Part shown: positions 9,586 through 18,760 of the stretch, piece after piece
Position numbering within the stretch: position 1 is the stretch's first letter
Layout: every line of letters begins with the position of its first letter
Assembly (NCBI RefSeq): GCF_039541915.1
Contig: NZ_BAABHD010000012.1
Location: 1-64,000, forward strand
Origin: Nibrella saemangeumensis
GTDB lineage: Bacteria; Bacteroidota; Bacteroidia; Cytophagales; Spirosomataceae
Length of the DNA: 64,000 bases
Reading direction: 5' to 3'
Position numbers and translations under genes: made by a program
Notes under the pieces: generated by a model
The model's database searches: none
The model's input: the letters and a program-made list of their open reading frames with translations, nothing else
What the model was told of the DNA's origin: nothing

Positions 9586-10062
9586 TCAAAGCAACGTTTT
9601 GAGATGATGTTCCATATGGGCAATATAGTCCTCAATCAGCCAGGACAGGGTTGAGGTAGTACCGTTGCCCAAAAGTATTGAATTCTGCAAAGCTTGTTCC
9701 GGTAACTGCCCGACAACATATAAAATCTGCGTGTTTAGCGCTTGCCACAGTATAAGCAGGTGAGCCAGTGGAAGCTGCTGGTACTGATTTACCAGGACCA
9801 GATTATCCTGGTCATAACGTAGAATAGGATACGGTTGTTGGGAAAACGGGACTTCGGTGATTCGCTTGAGGTTGTTTACCGCCGAATCAATCAGATGACC
9901 TAACGCTTCTTTTTTCGACCATTTGCCGGCTAGTTTTAGCGTCAATTCCTCGTCGGAAAAGCGGCTCAGCCGTTCAGGGACATCGCTCAGGCGGGCACGC
10001 AGCCACGTAAGGGCAGCGGGGAGGTTACTGTCGGCAGCTGTATAGGTAGTTATCTGATTCAT
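9586..10062 (-). CDS. DinB-family protein
   Basis: 158 residues of four-helix DinB/YfiT type. The metal-binding His positions appear in GHLIDSAVNN (near residue 56) and DYIAHMEHHL (near residue 150). DinB proteins include thiol-dependent transferases and the EgtB N-terminal domain, but many have no assigned reaction. Gaps of 13 nt on both sides tie it to the esterase and the ATP-grasp gene. A thiol-linked or metal-dependent step in the cassette pathway is possible but not shown. Confidence 0.8.
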   Translation of the reverse strand: MNQITTYTAADSNLPAALTWLRARLSDVPERLSRFSDEELTLKLAGKWSKKEALGHLIDSAVNNLKRITEVPFSQQPYPILRYDQDNLVLVNQYQQLPLAHLLILWQALNTQILYVVGQLPEQALQNSILLGNGTTSTLSWLIEDYIAHMEHHLKTLL

Positions 10063-10074
10063 TCCGGCGGATAG

Positions 10075-10782
10075 TTATTCAATCAAAGACAGGTAATGCG
10101 GAAACATTTCGCGCCAGACGGGCCAGTCGTGTTCGCCCCACGGCCGCACATCCAGCCAGTGCGGAATGCCCTTTTGGTTCAGGATATCTGACATCCGGTG
10201 GTTTTCCGGCCGGCAGAAATCATACGCCGACGTACCCAGCACAATCTTCATTTGGTAAAAGTGATCGTTATGGGCATTTGGTATATAATCAGGTGGGTTG
10301 TTGAAGTAAACGTTTTCGTCATAGTACCCATTCATAAACGAGCGGATGTCAAAGGCCGCGCCCATTGAAAACAGATACGCCACCTGGTCGGGGTGGCGGA
10401 AGGCAAAGTTCAGCGCCTGAAAGCCACCAAAGCTGCACCCGCCCACGCCGATTTTACCGACATGGCACTCATGCTGAATAGACGGAACCAGTTCTTCGCA
10501 CAGAAACCGGTCATATACCGTGTGGTTGTGAATCCGGATGGATGGGTGGAGGTGTTTGGCGTACCAGCTATCCCGGTCGATGCTATCAACACAGTATAGT
10601 TTTACTTTGCCGGTTTCAACAAACCAGCGGACACTTTCAATGAAGTTGAAATTCTTGTACTCATAGTAGCGACCCATCGTGGTTGGGAACAGCAGAATGG
10701 GGTAGCCCCAGTTGCCGTACACCAGCATTTCGATGTCGCGGCCGAGATGATGGGAGTAAAATCGACGGTATTCTTCGTGCAA
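10075..10782 (-). CDS. Alpha/beta-hydrolase esterase, first gene of amidoligase cassette
   Basis: 235 residues without a signal peptide. The nucleophile elbow GGCSFGG places Ser117, and GEHDWPVW near the C-terminus supplies the catalytic His. The N-terminal MHEEYRRFYSHHLGRD and ILLFPTTMGR are typical of the cytoplasmic esterase family that also includes esterase-D-like proteins. It probably hydrolyses a small ester or thioester, perhaps processing a pathway intermediate. It is the promoter-proximal gene of the minus-strand cassette. Confidence 0.85.
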   Translation of the reverse strand: MHEEYRRFYSHHLGRDIEMLVYGNWGYPILLFPTTMGRYYEYKNFNFIESVRWFVETGKVKLYCVDSIDRDSWYAKHLHPSIRIHNHTVYDRFLCEELVPSIQHECHVGKIGVGGCSFGGFQALNFAFRHPDQVAYLFSMGAAFDIRSFMNGYYDENVYFNNPPDYIPNAHNDHFYQMKIVLGTSAYDFCRPENHRMSDILNQKGIPHWLDVRPWGEHDWPVWREMFPHYLSLIE

Positions 10783-10872
10783 AACGATAAAGTTTAGGTA
10801 AAAACTGTTGACTAACTGGGGTGAAAATTACGAAAAAATAGAAAAGTACACCGGGATATAGGCGGCAAACTT

Positions 10873-10880
10873 TAACTTTG
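10873..10880 (+). promoter_or_regulatory. Bacteroidota -7 box for the secreted esterase
   Basis: TAACTTTG matches TAnnTTTG and lies 18 nt before the ATG at 10899. No clear TTG element is present at the usual distance, so support is partial. Confidence 0.4.
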
Positions 10881-10898
10881 GCTACCACATACACCGGC

Positions 10899-11783
10899 AT
10901 GTTTCATTTATTTCTCTTGTTTTTTTATCTAATGAACACCCCAGCGGCCAGGCCTGCTTCTTCTTCAGTACCCACCTCCAGGGCATCCGTAACGGTTGTT
11001 CGTGATACGTCTCTCGTCTCTGTTCCGCTGAATCGACCCGTTACCTTAGACATAATTCTGCCGCCCGATTACGAAACATTTAAGGGTGATCTGCCGGTTC
11101 TTTACCTCAACGATGGTCAGGATCTGCCCCGGCTGCGGATGACTGAAGTGCTGGATTCGCTGTACCAGCAAAGCGCTCTGCCACCGTTTGTGCTGGTAGC
11201 CATTCACGCCGGCGACCGGATTCAGGAGTACGGCACGGCCTCCCAGGCAGATTACATGCACCGGGGCAGCAAAGCCGGTCAATACACCGATTTTGTGCTG
11301 ACCGAACTGCTGCCTTATATCCGAAAACACTACCGGGTAACCACCGATCCGGCCAAGGCGGTCTTTGCCGGGTTTTCGCTGGGCGGGCTCTCTGCCTTCG
11401 ATCTGGCCTGGCACCATCCCGATCGTTTTAGTAAAGCCGGCGTATTTTCCGGGTCGTTCTGGTGGCGCAAAAAAGGCCTTGATGACGGTTATACCGATGC
11501 CGACCGGATTATACACGGGCTGGTGCGGACGGGAAAAGCCGACAAGCGGCTTCAGTTCTGGCTGCAGACCGGAACCCTGGACGAAACCAGCGACCGCGAC
11601 AACGATGGCGTCATTGATTCAATCGATGATACTCTTGACCTGATTGCCGAACTGGAGCGGAAGGGATACCGGTGGGGCCGGCAAATTCGTTACGTGGAGG
11701 TAAAGGGTGGACACCACAACCAGGAAACGTGGTCACAGGTAATGCCGGATTTTCTACGCTGGGCTTTTGAGGTCCCGAAATAA
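10899..11783 (+). CDS. Secreted esterase (putative esterase/enterochelin-esterase fold)
   Basis: 294 residues from the ATG at 10899, which gives a signal peptide (MFHLFLLFFYLMN). An upstream TTG would place the start inside the -7 box, so it is rejected. The fold is that of the esterase D / Fes-like family: PVLYLNDGQD, nucleophile elbow AGFSLGGLSAF and a C-terminal GGHHNQETW with the catalytic His. An Asp-rich stretch, DRDNDGVIDSIDD, resembles a calcium-binding loop. The likely role is hydrolysis of carbohydrate or siderophore esters in the periplasm. It is followed after 16 nt by a lipoprotein gene and is probably cotranscribed with it. Confidence 0.85.
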   Translation: MFHLFLLFFYLMNTPAARPASSSVPTSRASVTVVRDTSLVSVPLNRPVTLDIILPPDYETFKGDLPVLYLNDGQDLPRLRMTEVLDSLYQQSALPPFVLVAIHAGDRIQEYGTASQADYMHRGSKAGQYTDFVLTELLPYIRKHYRVTTDPAKAVFAGFSLGGLSAFDLAWHHPDRFSKAGVFSGSFWWRKKGLDDGYTDADRIIHGLVRTGKADKRLQFWLQTGTLDETSDRDNDGVIDSIDDTLDLIAELERKGYRWGRQIRYVEVKGGHHNQETWSQVMPDFLRWAFEVPK

Positions 11784-11799
11784 ATACCATAAACCATAT

Positions 11800-13755
11800 A
11801 TGCTCAACTTTGTAAACCTGTCAGTAGCGATCTTATTGTCATTAATAGCTTGCAGGACCGACAGCCCAAAACGAACCAACGATACAGCGGCTAAACAATC
11901 GGTGCAAACCCGGCCTGCTCAGGCCAGAACGGCCGTCGCCATTCCCGAATCGGAAGGACCACTGTCCGGGAAGGGGCAGATAGGCTATACCCGTATTCTG
12001 ACGCGCCGGATGACCGACCGGAAGGGGAAAATTGGCAGAAACCAACTGCCGGAAAACAGCTATTATTCCCCGAATTACTCCTTCTATATTCCCTTCGGTA
12101 TTCCGGGCGTAAGCATTGATGACTGGAAAAAACAGGGGTACAATAAATTTGACATAACGATGGTGCTGGCTGATGTAGACGCTGGCCGCACAAAAACCGG
12201 TGAGATTACTTATTACTTAGTTGAGCAGGGGGTAATTCCGGATGATTTACGAGGCTGGGCATTCTTTTACCATCCTATTGACGTAATTGGTCAGCGGCTC
12301 TGGGAGTTCAGCAAGGTCGACCCCAGGGCATCCATGGTGATTCCGGATATTGAATTTACTAACATCTGGGCCTGGACAGGTATGCCGGCTAATACCTGGA
12401 ACGCCATCCGCAACCAGACGACCCGGTGCGAAATTGACGGCAAAACAAGAACGTTTCAGCAGTTGCGTGATGCCGGCCTGGAACTACCGGAGATCCACCA
12501 GCGCTGGATCAACCGGAGTATTCTTTTGCGGGAAATTATTAAAGGCGTAGTGCCGGGCATGAAGTATAGCGTTGGAACAGCCATTTTCCAGGGAGTACCG
12601 GATGGACGAATGGCCGCAAACATGACGATTCCCTTCACCGATGCCCGGAGTAATATCCGTAACTGGACAGGCCGGAATGACGATAAACTGACCTTCACAG
12701 CGCACGGAAAGCCAATAACCGTAACGATACCGAAAGGAGAAAATCTGTTCAGTGGGGAAGATGTGCATTGGGATTATGATTACCCGCAAACGGTGGATAT
12801 GCTGGAGTCGGACTACAATGATATTTTCGTTCATAAAAAGCCCGGTACCCAGACCAATATGTATCTGTGGTCTAAAATACTGCCAGCTCATACGGGGGCT
12901 TACATAAAAGCCCGGTGGCAACTGATTCGTAAAGTAATGCGGGCCAACGGCTTAAACCCCAACATACCCATTGTTCACATGGCCGAAATGCAGGCTGAGG
13001 GTAACGAGTCGGTAGCGATTGTTGGACCAAACCGTTCGTTTATCCGGGTTGCGAATGGCCGGTTGCCCTACGCCGATATTGTGCTCCCGGCCGGACAGGA
13101 TCGGCCAAAACTGGCCTTGTCTCCGGACTACCAGTATTCAGTGGGCATCTGGCATCGATTCCTGAACAAATACGGCGGCAATTACTTCTTTAATGCCCCC
13201 CATACAGTTGCGTTGAACGGCAGTTATTCTCCCTATAACCAGCATCTGCACTGGGTAGATGCCCGACTGCAGGCCAGGGAAGATATGCAGCACCTGGAGC
13301 AGTTCATCGACAATTCGACGTTAGTAGAGGACCCGGAGGTACTGGAGCAGGGTAAATCAAAATGGGAGGCTTATGACGGGGTTCAGGCTTACAACCGGTC
13401 CTCTGGGGTAAATCACCCGCCCCGTCCGGCCTACAGCTTACGCCATTGGACCAGCAATGGAAAGACCTGGGTCGTCATTGTGGGTTCGTTTCCGCAGGCG
13501 ACCACTCAGAGCCGTACGGACAAAATACGGCTGCCGGATGGTGGCCTTGGCGGAGCTATTTTTGAGGTGACGCTGACCGGTCCTACCGCGCATCTGATTG
13601 AGTTTACGTTACCGGCCGGCGGTGATGCCAAAACGTACGGGGGAGGGGCGGTTCTTGACCCTGAATTGATGGTACCAGGTTATGGAGGGCATACGGTTAT
13701 TGACCCGAATACGCCTTTACTGACCCCGGCTTCGGCCAATGTTCGGCGTAGATGA
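11800..13755 (+). CDS. Large lipoprotein, possible glycoside-hydrolase-like fold
   Basis: 651 residues from the ATG at 11800; the signal ends in SLIAC with the lipid-modified Cys at residue 18. The longer frame from 11767 overlaps the esterase and lacks a proper signal. I do not recognise the family. An acidic strand end (MVIPDIEFTNIWAW) and LREIIKGVVPGMKY resemble GIQLDQMRED and LREIFPGAKY in the C-terminal domain of the surface protein at 1-3414, so the two may share a remote TIM-barrel-like domain with a C-terminal beta-sandwich. The pairing with a secreted esterase suggests turnover of an acylated polysaccharide; this is inference. Confidence 0.75.
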   Translation: MLNFVNLSVAILLSLIACRTDSPKRTNDTAAKQSVQTRPAQARTAVAIPESEGPLSGKGQIGYTRILTRRMTDRKGKIGRNQLPENSYYSPNYSFYIPFGIPGVSIDDWKKQGYNKFDITMVLADVDAGRTKTGEITYYLVEQGVIPDDLRGWAFFYHPIDVIGQRLWEFSKVDPRASMVIPDIEFTNIWAWTGMPANTWNAIRNQTTRCEIDGKTRTFQQLRDAGLELPEIHQRWINRSILLREIIKGVVPGMKYSVGTAIFQGVPDGRMAANMTIPFTDARSNIRNWTGRNDDKLTFTAHGKPITVTIPKGENLFSGEDVHWDYDYPQTVDMLESDYNDIFVHKKPGTQTNMYLWSKILPAHTGAYIKARWQLIRKVMRANGLNPNIPIVHMAEMQAEGNESVAIVGPNRSFIRVANGRLPYADIVLPAGQDRPKLALSPDYQYSVGIWHRFLNKYGGNYFFNAPHTVALNGSYSPYNQHLHWVDARLQAREDMQHLEQFIDNSTLVEDPEVLEQGKSKWEAYDGVQAYNRSSGVNHPPRPAYSLRHWTSNGKTWVVIVGSFPQATTQSRTDKIRLPDGGLGGAIFEVTLTGPTAHLIEFTLPAGGDAKTYGGGAVLDPELMVPGYGGHTVIDPNTPLLTPASANVRRR

Positions 13756-13764
13756 GTGGTTAAC

Positions 13765-16557
13765 TCAAAAGCCTGTAAACCTGACTAACGCCACCAGGGT
13801 TGCTGCCAGCGTTTGTTTTACGCTGGCCTTTTCTGATTGTGAACGCCGGCCTCTACGCCAGAAGATAAACCCGGCCAGACTTGAAAAAATAACGAATACA
13901 AACGCAACCGTGATCCAGGAACTCCCTGAATCTGATAAAATTAGTGGATCGGTATCGCCCAATAAAATATAGGCTGCCCATAGCGTTGGATACGCTTCTT
14001 CCGGACTGGCCGAGTTCAGATAATCTAGTTTAGCCTGCTGCAAAGCTTTGTCCTTTGGGAGGCCATCGACCAGGTATTTGTGAAATAGATGAGTAATTCG
14101 GTAGGTAGCATTATCCTGTACACTCCACAGCGTTGTCACGATACTCGGAATTCCCAGCATGGCGAAGCCGCGGGCCAGGCTGAAAACGCCTTCGCCTTCC
14201 TGATTGGCGCCAATGCCTGTTTTGCAGGCTGATAAGACCACAAGTTCGGCGTTCAGCGAATCCGTTCGCTGTAGTTGAGATAATGGTAATGCCGCGTCGG
14301 CAAAGTAAAGGACCGGCTCACGACCCAGACTATCGGCATCGGCATGCGTCAGAAACTGAATAACCTGGTAACCGCTGAACTCCTTCAGGAAATTTGACTT
14401 AATCGCTTCGGGGCCCGTAAGGACCGTTGCCGAATTGAACAGGCGGCTAATGGCCTTCAGCGTATCATCCGATCCGGCCAGGGTTACCTGATTAAGTGCG
14501 CTGTGGTAGCGTACGGGTGCCAGTCCCAAAAAATCTTTTCGCGCTGAAACCTGCCTGTCTGACTTCTTTAAAAGCAGATTGGCTGAGTAGGCGTAACTAA
14601 ACGCATAGTGGCGGACCAGAAAGTCTTCCTGAGTGGCAGACCGACTTAATAATTCCAATGGCTGTAAAAAGCCGTCGGTCGACACAATGACGCTTTTGGT
14701 GGATAGATGCAACGGGTCGACCAACTCCTGATAAAGCTGATTGCCGTAGAGGAGGACGTTCCGGTAATCCTGTTTGGTAGGAGCGGATTTAGTTAAGAGG
14801 GGGGTGAGTGCTGCCAGCGCTACCTGGTATTGATGAACAGGTTTCCTGAACAACTGTGCCGTATCAGCAGTGACTGCCAGTATATACAAATTAGTTATGT
14901 CGACGAAATAAGAGACAAAACTAGCCGAGTGCCGACGTAGCCATTTTTGTAAGGTGTCCAGGGTAGGCACCGAGTTATCGTATTTGTACTGGTAGTACGC
15001 CGGATTGGTATTTTCCAGACCTTTTCGAAAAGTCGTTAGGTTGAGTTGTTCGCGTTCAAGTTGCTGCTGAATAGGCTGATAGCCTGCCTGACCGGTTCGT
15101 TGTTGGGCCAGTTCTTTCTGCAAATTGCCAATACGTTCCTGAATACCTTTCTCCGCACGTTGTTGCGACTCCGATAGCCGCTGCCGGGCACCCAATTCGT
15201 TTAGTTTGTCGGCCAGCATTACCGCTTTGCTTTTCTCAAAGAAATAAAAGGCCTGCTTTGCATCGCCCAGCAAATAAGAGGTTTCAATGGCTTGTTGATA
15301 CAGCTTGCGCGTTTTCTTCCGCCAGAATAATTTAACCTGATCATCGGTATGATCCCATCGCATCAGGTCAACCATTTCCGAAGCGAGCTTATAGGTGTTA
15401 AGGGCCTGCTCCAGATGGTGTTTGTTTTCTGATGTTTTGTAATAGTCCAGCCAGGTTTCTGCCTTATCCAGGATTAGCGTAAGCAATACCTGCCTGCGAA
15501 GAACCTGTCGGATTGATTTGGGCGGGGGGTTATCCAGCATCGATTTTCCGGTGAACCCAATTGGTAGACTTTGCAAACCCCGCTGGTAGTCGGAGATTGC
15601 CTGATCAAATTTGCCGACCTTCCACCAGCAGGCACCGAGGTTATCAAACAACTGCGCCCGACTGTAGGGGTTTGTCTGAAGGGCAAGGGCATGTTGATTA
15701 TAAGCTATGGCTTTTGGGTATTCTTCATTCTCGTAATAAAAAAAGCCGATGTTTGTCAGGATAGTTGCTTCTAGACTGGCATCCCCCCGGCAGTATTTTA
15801 ATGCTTTCTGGTAAGCGGCCAGGGTTGCCGGTGCGTTCGCCAGCGTAGCTTCAACGTCACCCAACAGCAGGTAATATTTGCTTAGTTGAAGATGGTCGCC
15901 CGAGGTATTGGAATGGGTTATAGCCTCCTTGATGGTAATGCCGGCCTCTTTAAACTTTCTTAACGCAAGCAGTGCATTTGCTTTTTCGCGTAATAACATG
16001 GCCGCCTTTTCGGGGGCTTTTAGGTGGGCAACCAGTTGGAGACCCTTATCGCTGAGTTCGATTGTCTTATTATAGTCACCTTTGACATAATAAAGCCAGG
16101 CCAGATAAGCATAAGCACTTAGGTGAACACCAGCATTTGCTGGTGCCAGGGAAATTATCTGAGACAAGGTACTGATAGCGGGATCTGCTTCGCCATTGAA
16201 CATTTGGGAAGATCCCAGCATAAACATAGATTGGGCCAATAGATACGCAGGGATAGGACCTTGCCTCGACTCCTTCAGCGCCTTACTGTACCAGTTGACA
16301 GCTTCGCTAAACTCGCGTTTGCTATAATGATACTGTCCTAACCAGTGCAATAACTTGATATAGGAGGTATCTTTTTTTTCCTGACATGTAATCCAGCGTT
16401 GATAAAGCTGAGTGCCAGAGGCTACCAGTTTTTGGTCGGCTACTTGTGCTGAGTGTTTTTGCAATCGCTGCCAGTCCTGCCGCACCGATGGGCATTGCGC
16501 CCATAGGTATCCGGCAGAATGGCCGCTGAGGATCAATATTAATAGTAGCCGTATCAT
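13765..16557 (-). CDS. TPR-CHAT caspase-like protease, membrane-anchored
   Basis: 930 residues. A signal-like N-terminus (MIRLLLILILSGHSAGYLWAQ) is followed by about eight TPR-type helical repeats (residues ~50-480), a coiled-coil stretch, and a C-terminal CHAT domain (~560-870). The catalytic dyad is visible as His738 in QFLTHADAD and Cys778 in VVLSACKTG, 40 residues apart as usual in CHAT. A transmembrane segment at about 880-900 and a basic tail follow. CHAT proteins are caspase-like cysteine proteases, usually activated through their TPRs. The ATG overlaps the stop of the S8 protease gene by 4 nt, so the two are translationally coupled. It converges on the lipoprotein gene with only 9 nt between stops. 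Target unknown. Confidence 0.9.
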   Translation of the reverse strand: MIRLLLILILSGHSAGYLWAQCPSVRQDWQRLQKHSAQVADQKLVASGTQLYQRWITCQEKKDTSYIKLLHWLGQYHYSKREFSEAVNWYSKALKESRQGPIPAYLLAQSMFMLGSSQMFNGEADPAISTLSQIISLAPANAGVHLSAYAYLAWLYYVKGDYNKTIELSDKGLQLVAHLKAPEKAAMLLREKANALLALRKFKEAGITIKEAITHSNTSGDHLQLSKYYLLLGDVEATLANAPATLAAYQKALKYCRGDASLEATILTNIGFFYYENEEYPKAIAYNQHALALQTNPYSRAQLFDNLGACWWKVGKFDQAISDYQRGLQSLPIGFTGKSMLDNPPPKSIRQVLRRQVLLTLILDKAETWLDYYKTSENKHHLEQALNTYKLASEMVDLMRWDHTDDQVKLFWRKKTRKLYQQAIETSYLLGDAKQAFYFFEKSKAVMLADKLNELGARQRLSESQQRAEKGIQERIGNLQKELAQQRTGQAGYQPIQQQLEREQLNLTTFRKGLENTNPAYYQYKYDNSVPTLDTLQKWLRRHSASFVSYFVDITNLYILAVTADTAQLFRKPVHQYQVALAALTPLLTKSAPTKQDYRNVLLYGNQLYQELVDPLHLSTKSVIVSTDGFLQPLELLSRSATQEDFLVRHYAFSYAYSANLLLKKSDRQVSARKDFLGLAPVRYHSALNQVTLAGSDDTLKAISRLFNSATVLTGPEAIKSNFLKEFSGYQVIQFLTHADADSLGREPVLYFADAALPLSQLQRTDSLNAELVVLSACKTGIGANQEGEGVFSLARGFAMLGIPSIVTTLWSVQDNATYRITHLFHKYLVDGLPKDKALQQAKLDYLNSASPEEAYPTLWAAYILLGDTDPLILSDSGSSWITVAFVFVIFSSLAGFIFWRRGRRSQSEKASVKQTLAATLVALVRFTGF

Positions 16558-18020
16558 ACTGGACCTTGAGGGTGTCCATCTTCCTGCTCAATATAGAAAC
16601 CCTCACGAATATGGTTCTGGAGATCGTTTTTGCGTTGCGCACCAATTCCCTCTAAAACTACGTCTTTAGGGGCCAGCCCATGTTCAAATAAGTATCGGGC
16701 TATAAGCCCACTGACAAAAGCGGTAGCATAAGAAGAGCCCTTAACCGATGGGAGTTTTGCATCATTAATTAAGGGTTCTTCAAATGCCGCGTCAGGGCCC
16801 GCGCCGATACCCACATCAACAAAAGAACTGGAGTAGTTTTCGGCTACCTCCTTTCTAGCCTGATTGTTTCGGACCGTAGTTACCGTTACCAGCGTTTCCA
16901 AGTCTTTACTGTAACAGGCTGGCCAGCGTAAATCCGGGTCTTTTAATTCAATGAACCGATTTTTATACCGGTCCCCTTCATTGCCTGCAGCATTGATAAA
17001 CCAGATCCCCTTCCCTATTAATTCATTCATATAGAACGTAAAAAGGGGACTTTTGCCTTTCCTGTAGAAACCCCAGCTTGCGTTGATGATCTCCACTGCC
17101 GTCCTTTTTCTGAGAATATATTCGAAGCCACAGCATAAATCAAATAAGTTCCCTATACCATTCGCCTTAAATACCTTAAGATGAAGAAATTGCACCATAT
17201 CGGGTGCTATTCTATTAATTATAGCGGCAATTCGGCTTCCGTGCCGGTTTAAATTATCGTCAAAGGGATCAGGCTGGTCGTTAACGAAATCCCACCCGAT
17301 AACGTCGATTTGATCCGTATTACAAAACGGAACGTCTTGATTGATTAAGTTGGGGAGATTCGCTGTATTCGGATAGCCAAGGTGGATTCCGGTGTCCATA
17401 ATGGCAACCACTTTCCGCTTGCCGTTTGGGTACGATTTGCCTTCTAATGGGCGCATCAGGTCGTCAATATTGTGTTCCTGGGGAGGATCAGGCGCACCTG
17501 GACCTTCTGGTGCTCCTGCAAGCGCAGGGTTAGGGTTTGGTGGCGGAACATCCCGATCAGGACTGTACTCAATATCGTTAGCGTTAAATTCTTCTATCTG
17601 TATTGGCGCAACTTCCTCACCAAGTTGAGCGGCTAATTTCTCGGAAAGGAGGTGTACGTTTTCAGTATCGATCCCTTCAACCAACAAGAGATTTTTATTA
17701 CAATGACATCTTTCTAAGACGCGGACCTGGTGCCTTACTGCCCGGCCGTTGGCGTCTTCTCCAGTTAGGAAGAAAATATCTTTCAAACCTCTTGCGACAT
17801 CATTTTCTGCCGCAAAGCGGACGATCAACTGATTTTTATACACCAGCCGGGTGGGATCTCGGGGATACCGGACAATTTTGTCTCTCTCTTCAATATGAGG
17901 GGGCAGTTCTACCAGGTCCCCCTCGTTTCTCTGATACTTGTCGTTCGCGTTCATAAAGAGTTTGAGTAAGGTTTTAAAGAGGGTTAATAACAAGTACAGT
18001 AATTTTCGAATCAGATCCAT
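16554..18020 (-). CDS. Subtilisin-like S8 protease in sigma/CHAT operon
   Basis: 488 residues. The catalytic triad appears intact: Asp209 in AIMDTGIH, His260 in NRHGSRIA and Ser430 in GSSYATAF, with oxyanion Asn347 in NAAGNEGD. A ~190-residue N-terminal region contains a Cys pair (CHC) and a Pro-rich linker that could act as pro-region or sensor. The N-terminus is a hydrophobic amphipathic helix (LIRKLLYLLLTLF) without a signal-peptidase site, so the enzyme may be cytoplasmic and membrane-associated. The start is 11 nt after the TPR protein gene and the stop overlaps the CHAT gene start. A protease cascade with the CHAT partner is a reasonable inference. Confidence 0.9.
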   Translation of the reverse strand: MDLIRKLLYLLLTLFKTLLKLFMNANDKYQRNEGDLVELPPHIEERDKIVRYPRDPTRLVYKNQLIVRFAAENDVARGLKDIFFLTGEDANGRAVRHQVRVLERCHCNKNLLLVEGIDTENVHLLSEKLAAQLGEEVAPIQIEEFNANDIEYSPDRDVPPPNPNPALAGAPEGPGAPDPPQEHNIDDLMRPLEGKSYPNGKRKVVAIMDTGIHLGYPNTANLPNLINQDVPFCNTDQIDVIGWDFVNDQPDPFDDNLNRHGSRIAAIINRIAPDMVQFLHLKVFKANGIGNLFDLCCGFEYILRKRTAVEIINASWGFYRKGKSPLFTFYMNELIGKGIWFINAAGNEGDRYKNRFIELKDPDLRWPACYSKDLETLVTVTTVRNNQARKEVAENYSSSFVDVGIGAGPDAAFEEPLINDAKLPSVKGSSYATAFVSGLIARYLFEHGLAPKDVVLEGIGAQRKNDLQNHIREGFYIEQEDGHPQGPV

Positions 18021-18031
18021 AATACGGCTTG

Positions 18032-18760
18032 TTAAAGGTGTTTTAGTAACTCAACAGCCTCCTGTTTACCTTCTAAGTTCTTGTCTATCACCGTCTGTAG
18101 CAATTTTTTTGCCTGGTTTTTATCCATCGGTTGTCCCCGCTTTATATAGGCCAGTGCTTCCAGGATCAAACCTGAGGTGTCTAGTAACTCGGTTTGCTGA
18201 TTAAGCCGGTTAAAGTGCGTAATAGCCTTGTCGTAATTTCCCGTACGCAGGGAAACAATACCAGCGTATTTTAATGCGTCCGAATAATCTGGTTTGCTTT
18301 CGAGTAAAGCCGAGAAAATGGAATCTGCCTTGGTGTATTGTTGCTTTCGGTAGGCATTTACCCCCAGTGCAAGGCTATCGGCGGAGCCGCTCATGGATGC
18401 CGGAAGCTGATTATATTTTTGGGTAATATAGGTATCGGCCAGCTCGGTAGCCGTGGGTGGCTGATTTTGTCCCGTAAAGAAGTACCACCCTAAGCCTAAG
18501 AGCAGGAGGAGGCAGGCGGCCGCTGCGGTAGTGTAAGGCCACAGGCTTATTCGTCGGGCTGGTACCGTTTGTCGCCGGTCATTCCATTGGGTAAGCCGTT
18601 GCTCCCGACTTTCGGCTTTAGCCGCTTGCCGGGCCATCAGGTAAAAGGCAACGGCATCGGCCAGGTCAGGATCGGTTTGCAGGGACGACTCAAATCCTTG
18701 TTTTTCGTCGGCGGTTAGGCGGCCGTTGAAATAGTCGTCTATTCTTTCCAGTTTGTTCAT
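18032..18760 (-). CDS. Membrane-anchored TPR protein in anti-sigma position
   Basis: 242 residues from the ATG at 18760, chosen because it overlaps the sigma-factor stop by 4 nt and gives the typical MNKLERIDDYF start. The first ~70 residues resemble the N-terminal cytoplasmic part of Bacteroidota anti-sigma-like proteins (short helices, DADAV-type segment). One transmembrane helix lies at 75-96 (AAAACLLLLLGLGWYFF) and two or three TPR repeats fill residues ~125-240 on the far side. It may hold the sigma factor at the membrane until a signal or proteolysis frees it. No canonical zinc-binding HxxxCxxC is present. Confidence 0.8.
   Translation of the reverse strand: MNKLERIDDYFNGRLTADEKQGFESSLQTDPDLADAVAFYLMARQAAKAESREQRLTQWNDRRQTVPARRISLWPYTTAAAACLLLLLGLGWYFFTGQNQPPTATELADTYITQKYNQLPASMSGSADSLALGVNAYRKQQYTKADSIFSALLESKPDYSDALKYAGIVSLRTGNYDKAITHFNRLNQQTELLDTSGLILEALAYIKRGQPMDKNQAKKLLQTVIDKNLEGKQEAVELLKHL

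Noticed and set aside
13739..13972. 77-codon plus-strand ORF after the lipoprotein gene
   Set aside because: It is antisense to the C-terminal membrane segment of the CHAT gene.
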